Below the pieces are notes generated by a model. The model searched no databases and was not told where the DNA came from. It saw only the letters and a list, made by a program, of their open reading frames with translations. A DNA stretch of 64,000 bases from JAYRZB01 sp041916675 (GTDB lineage Bacteria; Pseudomonadota; Alphaproteobacteria; Rhizobiales; Devosiaceae): the NCBI GenBank assembly GCA_041916675.1, contig JAYRZB010000006.1:1-64000 (forward strand), read 5' to 3'. This document shows, one piece after another, positions 24,566-33,570 of this stretch. Both the position numbers and the translations under genes were made by a program. Position 1 is the first letter of the stretch, and the number at the start of each line of letters is the position of its first letter.

Positions 24566-25366
24566 TTGGCTCCGCGTATCTTGACCCTCGCCAACCAAAA
24601 GGGCGGGGTTGGCAAAACCACCACTGCGATCAATCTGGCCACCGCACTGGCTGCCATTGGCGAGCGCGTGCTGATCGTCGACCTCGATCCCCAGGGCAAT
24701 GCCTCGACCGGGCTTGGCATTTCGCGCTCCGGGCGCGACGTTTCGAGCTATGACCTGCTGGTCGGCGAAGCCCGTATCGCCCAGGCCGCGGTGATGACCA
24801 GCGTGCCTAACGTGGCCATTGTCCCCTCGACCATGGACCTGCTGGGCGTTGAATTGACCATTGCCGCCCATGCCGACCGCGCCTTCCGGCTGCGTGACGC
24901 ATTAAAAAACCTTGGCGAACTGGTGATCAACGGCAAGCCGGTGAGCTATGTGCTGATCGACTGCCCGCCGTCGCTGAACCTATTGACCATCAATTCGCTG
25001 GTCGCGGCCGATGCGGTGCTGGTGCCGCTGCAATGCGAGTTCTTTGCTCTGGAAGGGTTGAGCCAACTGCTTCAAACCATTGAGCAAATCCGGTCAACGC
25101 TCAATCCGCGCCTCTCGATCCAGGGTGTGGTGATGACCATGTTCGACAAGCGCAATAACCTGTCCGAACAGGTTCTGGCCGACGTGCGCCAGGAAATGGG
25201 CGACCTGGTTTATGACACGGTCATACCGCGCAATGTCCGGCTCAGCGAGGCGCCGTCCTATGGCAAGCCGGCGCTGCTTTATGACCTCAAATGCGCCGGC
25301 AGCCAGGCCTATCTGCGGCTGGCCACCGAAGTGATCCGCCGCGAGCGGCAGTTGAACGCGGCCTAG
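24566..25366 (+). CDS. parA: chromosome-partitioning ATPase ParA
   Basis: ParA is the Walker-type ATPase that moves ParB-parS complexes. The 266-residue protein has the deviant Walker A KGGVGKTTTAINLA, the DLDPQGNASTG switch, and VLIDCPPSLNLLT. The best start is a TTG at 24566 with CTGGAGG five bases upstream, giving APRILTLANQKGGVGKT; no ATG fits before the P-loop. It has no HTH extension, so it is the short chromosomal Soj type. parB follows after 11 bases. Confidence 0.97.
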   Translation: MAPRILTLANQKGGVGKTTTAINLATALAAIGERVLIVDLDPQGNASTGLGISRSGRDVSSYDLLVGEARIAQAAVMTSVPNVAIVPSTMDLLGVELTIAAHADRAFRLRDALKNLGELVINGKPVSYVLIDCPPSLNLLTINSLVAADAVLVPLQCEFFALEGLSQLLQTIEQIRSTLNPRLSIQGVVMTMFDKRNNLSEQVLADVRQEMGDLVYDTVIPRNVRLSEAPSYGKPALLYDLKCAGSQAYLRLATEVIRRERQLNAA

Positions 25367-25377
25367 GGATATTGACG

Positions 25378-26256
25378 ATGAACGAGAAACCATCCCGGCT
25401 TGGCCGCGGGCTTGCAGCGCTGATCGGCGACATGGGAACGCTCGAAGGGGCGCGGCTGGCCGAAGGGTCGGGCAGCGGCAAGCGCCTGCCGGTCGAGTTC
25501 CTGGTGGCCAACCGGCAGAACCCGCGCCGGGATTTCGATCCCGACCAGCTCGAGGAACTGACCAATTCGATCCGCGAGAAGGGCGTGATGCAGCCTATTC
25601 TGGTGCGCCCGACGCAGGACCCGAATATTTTCGAGATCATCGCCGGTGAGCGGCGCTGGCGCGCCTCGCAAAAGGCCGGGCTGCACGATGTGCCGGTGAT
25701 TGTGCGCGAGGTCGACGACAAGGAATCGCTCGAACTTGCCATTATCGAAAACGTCCAGCGCTCCGACCTTAACCCGCTCGAAGAAGCCATGGGTTATGGC
25801 CAGCTGATGGAACAGTTTTCCTATACCCAGCAAGACCTTGCGCAGGTCATCGGCAAGTCGCGTTCGCATGTGGCCAATACATTGCGGCTGTTGCGCCTGC
25901 CCGAGGATGTGCGCGCCATGCTGGCGCGGGGTGAATTGACGGCGGGCCATGCCCGCACCCTGATCACGGCCGAAGACCCTGCCGAGCTGGCGCGCCAGAT
26001 CGTGACCGGTGGCCTCTCGGTGCGCGAAGCCGAGGCACTGAGCCAGGCCGGCGTTGCCGCCCGCAAAAAGCCCGGCACGGCCGAACGGCCGGAAAAGGAT
26101 GCCGATACGGTAGCGCTCGAAAAGCGCCTGTCCGATATTCTGGGGCTCGGGGTTGCCATCCAGCATCAGGACAATGGCGGGCGCATCGAGATCCGCTACA
26201 AAACGCTCGAACAGCTCGATACCATCTGCCTCAAACTCACAGGCTTTGCCGAATAG
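25378..26256 (+). CDS. parB: chromosome-partitioning protein ParB
   Basis: ParB binds parS and spreads as a CTP-dependent clamp. The 292-residue protein has an N-terminal ParA-interacting stretch (SRLGRGLAALIG), the CTPase/ParB-N domain with NPRRDFD and the Arg patch GERRWRA, LAIIENVQRSDLNPLEEA, and the HTH DLAQVIGKSRSHVANTLRLL. The C-terminal dimerisation segment is RIEIRYKTLEQLDTICLKL. The ATG at 25378 follows parA closely. It ends three bases before the convergent holA stop. Confidence 0.97.
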   Translation: MNEKPSRLGRGLAALIGDMGTLEGARLAEGSGSGKRLPVEFLVANRQNPRRDFDPDQLEELTNSIREKGVMQPILVRPTQDPNIFEIIAGERRWRASQKAGLHDVPVIVREVDDKESLELAIIENVQRSDLNPLEEAMGYGQLMEQFSYTQQDLAQVIGKSRSHVANTLRLLRLPEDVRAMLARGELTAGHARTLITAEDPAELARQIVTGGLSVREAEALSQAGVAARKKPGTAERPEKDADTVALEKRLSDILGLGVAIQHQDNGGRIEIRYKTLEQLDTICLKLTGFAE

Positions 26257-26259
26257 GGC

Positions 26260-27282
26260 TTAGTGTTCCACGGCCATCATGCAGAGCGCCAACAGCGTGC
26301 GGCGGGTGATGGTTTCATCGAGCCCATGGCGGCGGCGGGTGTCGCTGGTGGCCTGATGCAGGCGTTCACAGGCGCTGGCCAGCGCCTCGTCGCTCCAGAT
26401 GCGCAATTGCTGCTCAAAGGCCGCCTTGCGTGAAAAATGCGGTTTGGGGCGGGCATTTTCCAACACGTCACGGGCCGCTTTGCCCGCATCCACTTCGGTG
26501 CGCAGCCGCCGCAGCCCGGCAAAGTGGTTAAGGGTCGTGGCCAGCAGCTGCTGGGGGTTGATGGCGGCAGCCAGGGCCCGGTTCAGCGCGTCTTCGAGGC
26601 GCTGCGGGTGGCCGGTGCCGATGGCATCGATGATTTCGTCCAGCACCAGCGCGGCATTGTCGGCACAGAGCACCAGCACGTCATCGCGGGTCAGAACCTT
26701 TGATTCAGCGGCATAGAGCACCAGCTTTTCCAGCTCGCGGCGGGTGATTTCGCGGTCATTGCCCAAAATGTCGCGCAGGGTCGTGGCCACATCGGGCTCT
26801 GCGGCGATCCCGGCCTTGTTGAACGTCTCGCGGATCAGCGCCAACAGCGTTTCGTCGCTGTCGGGGTAGCAGGGCAGGGCGCGGCCGAATTTGGCCGCTT
26901 CCACCAGCGCCCGCAGCGCGTCTTTGGGCGTCAGGTTACCCGCTTCGAGAATAATGGCGGCGCCCTGCGGATCGTCTTTGAATTCGCTCAGCGTCATAAC
27001 CAGGCTCTTGCTGGCCCCGCGCACGCGGATCACCCGCTTGTCGCCAAACAGCGAAGTTGTGCGCGCCTCCACTGCCAGCCGGCTGGGATCGGCATCGAGC
27101 TCGGCGCCTTCGAGGACGACCAGGTTCATCGCCCCGGGGTCGTCGCCGGCAAAGCTGCGGGCCAGGCGCTGCGCGGTTTCGCGCACCAGCCCGGTATCAG
27201 GGCCATAGGCGAGGAAAATGCCCTCGGTCAGGTCCGGCCGGGTGAGGAACCGGGCCACTTCATGGGCCTTGAGCGCCGTCAT
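26260..27282 (-). CDS. holA: DNA polymerase III delta subunit
   Basis: This is the clamp-loader subunit that opens the beta clamp. The 340-residue protein starts MTALKAHEVARFLTRPDLTE and contains FLAYGPDTGLVRETAQRL and DKRVIRVRGASKS in the N-terminal domain. It has the helical collar region with ALAAAINPQQLLATTLNHFAGLRRL. Although delta lacks a functional P-loop, the length and domain order fit HolA. It overlaps lptE by one base, in the classical leuS-lptE-holA order. Confidence 0.95.
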   Translation of the reverse strand: MTALKAHEVARFLTRPDLTEGIFLAYGPDTGLVRETAQRLARSFAGDDPGAMNLVVLEGAELDADPSRLAVEARTTSLFGDKRVIRVRGASKSLVMTLSEFKDDPQGAAIILEAGNLTPKDALRALVEAAKFGRALPCYPDSDETLLALIRETFNKAGIAAEPDVATTLRDILGNDREITRRELEKLVLYAAESKVLTRDDVLVLCADNAALVLDEIIDAIGTGHPQRLEDALNRALAAAINPQQLLATTLNHFAGLRRLRTEVDAGKAARDVLENARPKPHFSRKAAFEQQLRIWSDEALASACERLHQATSDTRRRHGLDETITRRTLLALCMMAVEH

Positions 27283-27770
27283 CAGCCAGCGTCGGCGAGG
27301 GCGGCGATCACGGTCAGGCGGATGGTTTCAGCCAGCGCATGGGCGGCCTGCTCGCCTGCAGCGGCCGCGGCGGCGCGGTCGGTCAGGGCCTGCCCGCGCT
27401 CGGTATAGGTGGCCGTCGACTGACGCGTGCCCGAAAACAGCACCGCGCCATCGCGGGTCAGGGTGATCTGGGCAGAAACCGTAACCTCATAGGCCTTTTG
27501 CGGATCAATCGTTGCGGCGCGCGCCAGCACGCGGCTGCCCGACACCACGCTCACCACTTTCAACTCGGCCGCGCCCGGACCCTGGCCGCGGCCAAAGCGC
27601 AGGCCGAGGTCCTGGTAAATGATCTGGTCCAGCCGCGAGGCCGGCTCGGCATAGGAGAGGCGATAGTCCTGCCCAGGGTCGGCACCGGTGCCATAGACGG
27701 GGGCCAGCGTGCAGGCCGAGAGCAGCACCGGCGCCAAAAACGCCAATGCTGTCAATATGTTCCGCGCCAT
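27282..27770 (-). CDS. lptE: LPS-assembly lipoprotein LptE
   Basis: LptE plugs the LptD outer-membrane translocon for lipopolysaccharide. The 162-residue protein has a lipoprotein signal peptide ending in the lipobox LLSAC (Cys about 20). It is followed by TLAPVYGTG and a DYRLSYAEPASRLDQIIYQDL region of the kind found in alphaproteobacterial LptE. The ATG at 27770 (MARNILTALAFLAPV) gives the best signal peptide. The place between leuS and holA is conserved and supports the call, since LptE sequences diverge strongly. Confidence 0.9.
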   Translation of the reverse strand: MARNILTALAFLAPVLLSACTLAPVYGTGADPGQDYRLSYAEPASRLDQIIYQDLGLRFGRGQGPGAAELKVVSVVSGSRVLARAATIDPQKAYEVTVSAQITLTRDGAVLFSGTRQSTATYTERGQALTDRAAAAAAGEQAAHALAETIRLTVIAALADAG

Positions 27771-27774
27771 GGCC

Positions 27775-30402
27775 CTAGACAACGACATTGACGATCCTGT
27801 TGGGCACGATGATGATCTTCTTGGGTGCCTTGCCCTCCAGTGTGCGGGTAACCGCCTCAAGAGACAAGACCTCGGCTTCAATCGCTTCACGTGCAGCGTC
27901 CTTGGCCAGTTCGATGGTGGCGCGCAGCTTGCCATTGACCTGAATGCCCACCGTCACCGTGTCATCGGCGAGCAGGGCCGGATCGACCTCCGGCCAGGGC
28001 GCGTCGGCCACGAGCCCGGACCTGCCCATCTCCTGCCAGCAGGTTTCGGCCAGGTGCGGCATCATTGGGGCAATGATCTGCACCAACCGCTCCACGCCCT
28101 CGCGCAGGGCGGCGACAGCTTCCGCCGAGGGGGCAGCGCCGATGCCGGTCAAGGCCTTGGCCAGCACATTGGTCAGCTCATAGATATGGGCCACGGCGCG
28201 ATTGAAGCGCAGACCCTCGATTTCCTGGCTCACCGCCTGCACGGCGCGGTGGCTGGCCTTGCGGATGGCCAGAATATCGTCGGCACTTCCAGCAACAGTG
28301 CTAAAAGATTGTTCAGACAGTGCGATCGTTTCGAGCACCAGCCGCCAGACGCGCTGCTGGAAGCGGCTCGCCCCTTCCACCCCGGATTCGGTCCACTGCA
28401 CATCGCGCTCGGGCGGCGAGTCCGAGAGCATGAACCAGCGGGCCGTATCGGCCCCGTAGCTGGCGACGATCTCGTCGGGGTCGACGACGTTCTTTTTCGA
28501 CTTCGACATCTTTTCGATCGAGCCGATGGTCACCGGCGCGCCGGTTTTGGCGTGGCGGGCGCTGCGGGTGTTTTCGGTCGCTTCGATCACCACCTCGGCC
28601 GGGGTCAGCCAGTCGCCTTCGGGGCTCTTGTAGGTTTCATGGGTGACCATGCCCTGGGTGAACAGGCCGCGGAACGGTTCATCGAGCCCCACATGCCCGG
28701 TCTTGTGCATGGCGCGGGTGAAAAAGCGCGAATAGAGCAGGTGCAGGATCGCGTGTTCGACGCCCCCGATATACTGGTCGACCGGCAACCAGCGGCTGGC
28801 CACGGTCGGCACGGTGGGGGTGTCGGCGTCGGGGGCAGTGAAGCGGGCAAAATACCACGACGAATCCACAAACGTGTCCATGGTGTCGGTTTCCCGGCGC
28901 GCCTTGCCGCCGCATTGCGGGCAGTTCACGTGTTTCCAGGTCGGGTGCCGGTCGAGCGGATTACCCGGCACGTCGAAAGTCACGTCCTCGGGCAAGACCA
29001 CCGGCAGGTCCTTTTTGGGCACCGGCACTGTGCCGCAGGCCTCGCAATGGATCACCGGGATCGGGCAGCCCCAATAGCGCTGGCGCGAAATGCCCCAGTC
29101 GCGCAGCCGGTAATTGACTTCGATGGTGCCCTGCGGGGAGTTGTCGACCGTCCGGGCGGCAAAGTGCGTCGCCGCTGCCTTCTTGGCCTCCTCAATGCCC
29201 AGCCCGTCGAGAAACCCGGACTGATAGAGACGCCCCGGCCCGGTATAGGCTTCGTCCAATACCTCAAACCCTGCCGGGTCGGCATCGGGCGGCAGCACCA
29301 CCGGGATCACCGGCAGGTCGTATTTGCGGGCAAAATCGAGGTCGCGCTGGTCATGGGCCGGGCAGCCGAAAATGGCACCGGTGCCATAGTCCATGAGCAC
29401 GAAATTGGCGATATAGACGGGCAATACCGCGCCCTCAATCACCGGGTGCTTCACGTGGATTTGCGTGAAATAGCCCTGTTTCTCGGCCTTTTCGATGGCT
29501 TCGGTGGCCGTGCCTTGGCGGTGGCACTCGGCGATGAAATCGGCGATGGCCTGGTCATGGCGCGCCAGCTCGCCGGCCACCGGGTGGTCGGGCGACAGGG
29601 CAAGGAACGAGGCGCCGAAAATTGTGTCGGGCCGGGTGGTGAAGACCTCGATCGATTTCTGCGCGATGCGGGCCCCGGGCTCGACTTCGAACAACAGCCG
29701 CAGCCCTTCGGATTTGCCGATCCAGTTGCGCTGCATGATGCGCACTTTTTCGGGCCAGTCGGTCAGGGTGTCGAGGGCCTGCAGCAGGTCTTCGGCATAG
29801 TCGGTGATTTTGAGGAACCACTGGGTCAGCTCGCGCTGCTCCACCACGGCGCCCGAGCGCCAGCCGCGCCCGTCGATCACCTGCTCATTGGCCAGAACCG
29901 TGTGATCGACCGGGTCCCAGTTGACCTTGGATTTCTTGCGGTCGACCAGCCCGGCTTGGAGAAAATCGATGAACATGGCCTGCTGGTGCCGATAATACTC
30001 GGGCGCGCAGGTGGCGATCTCGCGCGTCCAGTCGATCGAAAGACCCATCGATTTGAGCTGGGTCTTCATGGTGGCAATGTTCTGATAGGTCCAGGCCCCC
30101 GGATGCACCTTGCGCTCCATGGCGGCGTTTTCGGCCGGCATGCCAAAGGCATCCCAGCCCATGGGGTGCAGCACGTTGCGGCCTTTGGCGCGCTGGTAGC
30201 GGGCCAGCACATCGCCCATGGCATAGTTGCGCACATGGCCCATATGGATGCGCCCGGAGGGATAGGGGAACATCTCGAGCACATAATAGGGCTGGCGCGG
30301 ATCATCGTTGTGGGTCACGAACGCATTGAGCTCGTCCCAGGTCTTTTGCCAGAACGGTTCCTTTTCGCGCGGGTTGTAGCGTTCGAAGTCTTTGGCGTTC
30401 AC
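27775..30402 (-). CDS. leuS: leucyl-tRNA synthetase
   Basis: This class I synthetase charges tRNA-Leu. The 875-residue protein has the HIGH-type motif FPYPSGRIHMGHVRNY, the editing domain with TTRPDTIFGA, and the KMSKS motif in GSIEKMSKSKKNVVDP. It also has zinc-type cysteines in HCEACGTVP and CPQCGGKAR. I place the start at GTG 30402 (VNAKDFERYNPREKEPFW), preceded by AAGGA eight bases away; upstream in-frame codons encode atypical residues. It is the first gene of leuS-lptE-holA. Confidence 0.98.
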   Translation of the reverse strand: MNAKDFERYNPREKEPFWQKTWDELNAFVTHNDDPRQPYYVLEMFPYPSGRIHMGHVRNYAMGDVLARYQRAKGRNVLHPMGWDAFGMPAENAAMERKVHPGAWTYQNIATMKTQLKSMGLSIDWTREIATCAPEYYRHQQAMFIDFLQAGLVDRKKSKVNWDPVDHTVLANEQVIDGRGWRSGAVVEQRELTQWFLKITDYAEDLLQALDTLTDWPEKVRIMQRNWIGKSEGLRLLFEVEPGARIAQKSIEVFTTRPDTIFGASFLALSPDHPVAGELARHDQAIADFIAECHRQGTATEAIEKAEKQGYFTQIHVKHPVIEGAVLPVYIANFVLMDYGTGAIFGCPAHDQRDLDFARKYDLPVIPVVLPPDADPAGFEVLDEAYTGPGRLYQSGFLDGLGIEEAKKAAATHFAARTVDNSPQGTIEVNYRLRDWGISRQRYWGCPIPVIHCEACGTVPVPKKDLPVVLPEDVTFDVPGNPLDRHPTWKHVNCPQCGGKARRETDTMDTFVDSSWYFARFTAPDADTPTVPTVASRWLPVDQYIGGVEHAILHLLYSRFFTRAMHKTGHVGLDEPFRGLFTQGMVTHETYKSPEGDWLTPAEVVIEATENTRSARHAKTGAPVTIGSIEKMSKSKKNVVDPDEIVASYGADTARWFMLSDSPPERDVQWTESGVEGASRFQQRVWRLVLETIALSEQSFSTVAGSADDILAIRKASHRAVQAVSQEIEGLRFNRAVAHIYELTNVLAKALTGIGAAPSAEAVAALREGVERLVQIIAPMMPHLAETCWQEMGRSGLVADAPWPEVDPALLADDTVTVGIQVNGKLRATIELAKDAAREAIEAEVLSLEAVTRTLEGKAPKKIIIVPNRIVNVVV

Positions 30403-30573
30403 GTCTATGGTCCTTGATGCGCAATGGCGGCGATGGGCAGAGGCCGCTGAGGGCCGAAACCGGCGCGCTTTGTTGTCTTTTTCGAGGAAATTCGCTACCG
30501 GACACTCACCAGAAAAGACCTTTGCGGTCAACACTTACCAAACCCGGATTTACCCGCTACAGGAGCCCTGCCC

Positions 30574-31302
30574 ATGTCATCCGCCGACGCAGCAGCCCAT
30601 CCTGCGGCACAAGCCAATGCCGCCGAACGGCTCCAGATCATCGAAAAATCCATCGAGCGGGCCCGCCGCCGCTTTGGACCGCCGCCCGAAGCGGTCACAC
30701 TGGTGGCGGTGTCCAAAACCTTCCCCGCCGCGGCCATCGTGCCGTTCCTCGACGCCGGGCACCGGGTATTCGGGGAAAACCGGGTGCAGGAGGCCAAGGA
30801 GAAGTGGCCGGACCTGCGGGCCCGCTATCCCGGCATTGCGCTGCACCTGATCGGGCCCTTACAGACCAACAAGGCGCGCGAGGCGGTGGCGCTGTTCGAT
30901 GTCATCGAAACCCTCGACCGCGACAGGCTGGCCGGGGTGCTGGCCGCCGAAATGGCGCGGGCCGGGCGCGCCCTGCCGGTGCTGGTGCAGGTCAATATCG
31001 GGGCCGAGCCGCAAAAGAGCGGTATTGCACCCAACGAGGCGGTGGCTTTTGTCGAGCGCTGCCGCAGCGTGCATGGGCTGACGGTCAAGGGCCTGATGTG
31101 CATTCCGCCCGATGGCCAACCGGCGGGGGCCTATTTTGCCCATCTGGCCACGCTGGGGCGGCAGGCCGGGGTGGAATGGCTCTCGATGGGCATGAGCGGG
31201 GACTATGAAACCGGCATTGCCATGGGCGCAACCCATGTGCGGCTCGGTTCAGCGCTCTTTGGTTACCGGCCAAAAGTGGTGTTGCCGCAAGGGGATGCCT
31301 AG
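30574..31302 (+). CDS. YggS family pyridoxal-phosphate homeostasis protein
   Basis: The 242-residue PLP-binding barrel protein has VTLVAVSKTFPAAAI with the PLP Lys, FGENRVQEAKEKW, HLIGPLQTNKAREAV and LSMGMSGDYETGIAMGATHVRLGSALFG. All are signatures of the PLPBP/YggS family, which buffers free PLP and affects amino-acid and B6 homeostasis. It carries a 16-residue polar N-terminal extension. It is divergent from leuS. The B6 theme recurs 7 kb downstream, but I see no direct link. Confidence 0.95.
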   Translation: MSSADAAAHPAAQANAAERLQIIEKSIERARRRFGPPPEAVTLVAVSKTFPAAAIVPFLDAGHRVFGENRVQEAKEKWPDLRARYPGIALHLIGPLQTNKAREAVALFDVIETLDRDRLAGVLAAEMARAGRALPVLVQVNIGAEPQKSGIAPNEAVAFVERCRSVHGLTVKGLMCIPPDGQPAGAYFAHLATLGRQAGVEWLSMGMSGDYETGIAMGATHVRLGSALFGYRPKVVLPQGDA

Positions 31303-31393
31303 CACGCAACTTTTTGGCACACGGTTCCGTTTCTCCAATAACAGCGAAGTGATTGGCGGGTGAGCCCACCCCTGCTTAACTGGGAGGACGTTG

Positions 31394-32095
31394 ATGAGTT
31401 GGGGAAATACCATGAACAAGCGTCGCATCTTCCTGGTTGATGATGACGTTGAATTGCGCACGACACTGGTTGACCAGCTTTCGAACTATCGTGAGTTCGA
31501 GCTGGTCGAGGCCGGAACGGCGCGCGAGGCGCTGGCCGGGGTCGGCGAGACCCATGTCGACCTGATGATCCTCGATGTCGGCCTGCCCGACATGGACGGA
31601 CGCGAAGCGGTCAAGATCCTGCGCCGCGAAGGGTTCAAGAGCCCGATCCTGATGCTGACCGGCCATGACAGCGATTCCGACCAGATCCTGGGGCTCGAAT
31701 CCGGGGCCAATGACTATGTCACCAAGCCGTTCCGGTTTTCGGTGCTTCTGGCCCGCATCCGCGCCGCGCTGCGCCAGCACGACCAGAGCGAGGATGTGGT
31801 GTTCACCATCGGCCAGTATTCGTTCCAGCCGGCGGCCAAGCTGCTCGAGGCCAATGACGGGGGCAAGGTGCGCCTCACCGACAAGGAAACCTCGATCCTG
31901 AAATATCTTTATCGCCAGGGTCCCAAGACCATCACGCGCGATGTGCTGCTCAAAGAAGTCTGGGGTTACAACAACCGGGTCACCACCCATACGCTCGAGA
32001 CCCATATCTACCGGCTCCGGCAGAAAATCGAGCGCGATCCCTCCAATGCCCGGTTGCTGGTCACCGAAGAAGGCGGCTATCGTCTGGTTCCGTAG
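31394..32095 (+). CDS. cenR: OmpR-family response regulator (CenR type)
   Basis: The 233-residue two-component regulator has an N-terminal receiver (IFLVDDD, DLMILDVGLPDMDG with the phospho-acceptor Asp, MLTGHDS, and Lys in VTKPF). It has a winged-helix output domain ending TTHTLETHIYRLRQKIERD. The linker HDQSEDVVFTIG and overall sequence are those of CenR, the essential envelope regulator known from Caulobacter and rhizobia. GGAGG just upstream supports the ATG at 31394; an ATG at 31412 (MNKRRIFLV) is an alternative. No kinase gene is adjacent. A hairpin at 32163-32182 may end its transcript. Confidence 0.92.
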   Translation: MSWGNTMNKRRIFLVDDDVELRTTLVDQLSNYREFELVEAGTAREALAGVGETHVDLMILDVGLPDMDGREAVKILRREGFKSPILMLTGHDSDSDQILGLESGANDYVTKPFRFSVLLARIRAALRQHDQSEDVVFTIGQYSFQPAAKLLEANDGGKVRLTDKETSILKYLYRQGPKTITRDVLLKEVWGYNNRVTTHTLETHIYRLRQKIERDPSNARLLVTEEGGYRLVP

Positions 32096-32162
32096 GGGCA
32101 AAGCTGCGCATTTGGGGTGGCGCGGCGCGTAAAATGCTCTACATCAAAAGTCTGGATGCGCT

Positions 32163-32182
32163 CCGACCGGGCAACCGGTCGG
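32163..32182 (+). terminator. hairpin after cenR
   Basis: CCGACCGG, loop GCAA and CCGGTCGG form a perfect 8-bp stem with a GNRA tetraloop, followed by CTTTCT. It lies 68 bases after the cenR stop and 38 bases before the next gene. The T-run is short, so termination may be partial. Confidence 0.5.
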
Positions 32183-32219
32183 CTTTCTGGCGTCATCCGG
32201 CTTTCGGGGACGGGGCAGT

Positions 32220-32675
32220 ATGCAACTGGACGATGCGGCGACAATTCTTGGCGACGCCGACTTTTTCGGAATCTGCACCGAGGAGCAGCGCCGCCTGCTG
32301 GCCTTTGCCAGCGAGCGCAAGCGCCACAGCCCGGGGGCGGTGATCTACCAAAGCGGCGATGTGCCCGAGGGCGCCCATGTGCTGGTGTCAGGCACGGTGG
32401 CGGTCACCCCCGATGGCGACAATCCGGTGCCGCATGTGGTGTCCGAGCGGGCCGCCGTGTTCGGGGCCATGGGGCTGATCGTGGCCAAGCCGCGACCGGT
32501 CACGGTCAAGGCTATCGATATCGTTGAAACGCTATTGGTGCCGCGCGCCGCTTTCATCAAGCTGGCCAACCAGTTCCCCGATCTGGCCGAGCGGGCCGCC
32601 AACCGCATCCGCCGCGAGCTCACCGGTTATGTGGGGGCGGTCGAAAAGGTCAAGGACCGGATCGGCCGGGTCTGA
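32220..32675 (+). CDS. cyclic nucleotide-binding domain protein (no HTH)
   Basis: The 151-residue protein is a single cNMP-binding-type beta-roll. FFGICTEEQRRLLAFASERK leads into GAVIYQSGDVPEGAHVLVSGTVAV, then AAVFGAMGLIVAKPRPVTVKAID. The usual phosphate-binding-cassette Arg-Ala pair is not obvious (KPRPVTV), so ligand binding is uncertain. The C-terminus is a short amphipathic helix with basic residues and no DNA-binding domain. It lies after the response regulator cenR in the same direction; a signalling partner role is only a guess. Confidence 0.82.
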   Translation: MQLDDAATILGDADFFGICTEEQRRLLAFASERKRHSPGAVIYQSGDVPEGAHVLVSGTVAVTPDGDNPVPHVVSERAAVFGAMGLIVAKPRPVTVKAIDIVETLLVPRAAFIKLANQFPDLAERAANRIRRELTGYVGAVEKVKDRIGRV

Positions 32676-32693
32676 TCGGCCAAACGCCTCTGA

Positions 32694-33500
32694 TCAGTCG
32701 AAACTGACCAGCACCGGTACGTGGTCGGACGGTTTGTCGCCCCAGCCGCGCGCCGGGCGGATGATTTCAGACCCCGTTGAATGGGCCGCCACGTCCGGGG
32801 TGGCCCAGATATGGTCGAGTCGACGGCCCTTGTCGGCGCCATCCCAATCGGCCGAGCGATAGCTCCACCACGAATAAAGCTTCTGGTCATGCGGGATATG
32901 CTTGCGCACCAGGTCGACCCAGGTCGATCCACCGGCCAGCAGCGCATTGAGCGCCTCGGTTTCGATGGGTGTGTGGCTGACGATTTTGAGCAGCTGCTTG
33001 TGGCTCCACACGTCGTTTTCATGCGGGGCGATGTTGAAATCCCCGGCAATCAGGTGCCCGCGCGCAAAGGCAGGCTCGCCGAACCAGGTCTTGAGCTCGT
33101 CGAGAAATCCCAGCTTGTGCCTGAACTTGGGGTTGATCTCCGGGTCGGGCTCGTCGCCACCGGCTGGGATGTAGAAATTGTGCACCGTCAGCGGGCCCCT
33201 GCCGAAATCGAGCAGGGCCGAGACATGGCGGCTTTCTTCGATCTGGCAAAACACCCGGCTCGAAATGTCGGTCAGCGGGAACTTCGAAACAATGGCGACA
33301 CCGTGATAGCCCTTTTGCCCGTGCACGGCCTGGTGCGGATACCCGGCGGCGCTGAATTCTTGGCGCGGAAACTGGTCATTGGTGCACTTGATTTCCTGCA
33401 GCATCAGCACATCGGGCTGATACTGGCTCAGGAAATCGAGCACGATCGGCAGGCGCAGGCGCACCGAGTTGATGTTCCAGGTGGCGAAGCTAACGGGCAT
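32694..33500 (-). CDS. xth: exodeoxyribonuclease III
   Basis: This is an AP endonuclease and 3'-exonuclease of the Mg-dependent endonuclease/exonuclease/phosphatase fold. The 268-residue protein has SFATWNINSVRLRL, LMLQEIKC with the metal Glu, VHNFYIPAG, HLIAGDFNIAP and the C-terminal DHVPVLVSF with the catalytic Asp-His. The ATG at 33500 has AGAGG upstream; a TTG two codons earlier is possible. With nth, it is the second base-excision enzyme in the window. Confidence 0.96.
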   Translation of the reverse strand: MPVSFATWNINSVRLRLPIVLDFLSQYQPDVLMLQEIKCTNDQFPRQEFSAAGYPHQAVHGQKGYHGVAIVSKFPLTDISSRVFCQIEESRHVSALLDFGRGPLTVHNFYIPAGGDEPDPEINPKFRHKLGFLDELKTWFGEPAFARGHLIAGDFNIAPHENDVWSHKQLLKIVSHTPIETEALNALLAGGSTWVDLVRKHIPHDQKLYSWWSYRSADWDGADKGRRLDHIWATPDVAAHSTGSEIIRPARGWGDKPSDHVPVLVSFD

Positions 33501-33570
33501 GGGCAACCTCTGATTTGAGGCGCCCTTTATGGAAGAGGAACCGGCCCCCGGTAAAGCCGGAAAGCGCCGC

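Noticed and set aside
27884..29465. CACGTG-containing sequences inside leuS resembling parS
   Set aside because: They match the 16-base consensus at only about 11 positions and lack the flanking GTTT/AAAC.
27709..30417. 902-codon open frame on the plus strand
   Set aside because: It is antisense to leuS, which has every synthetase motif; long antisense frames are expected in GC-rich DNA.
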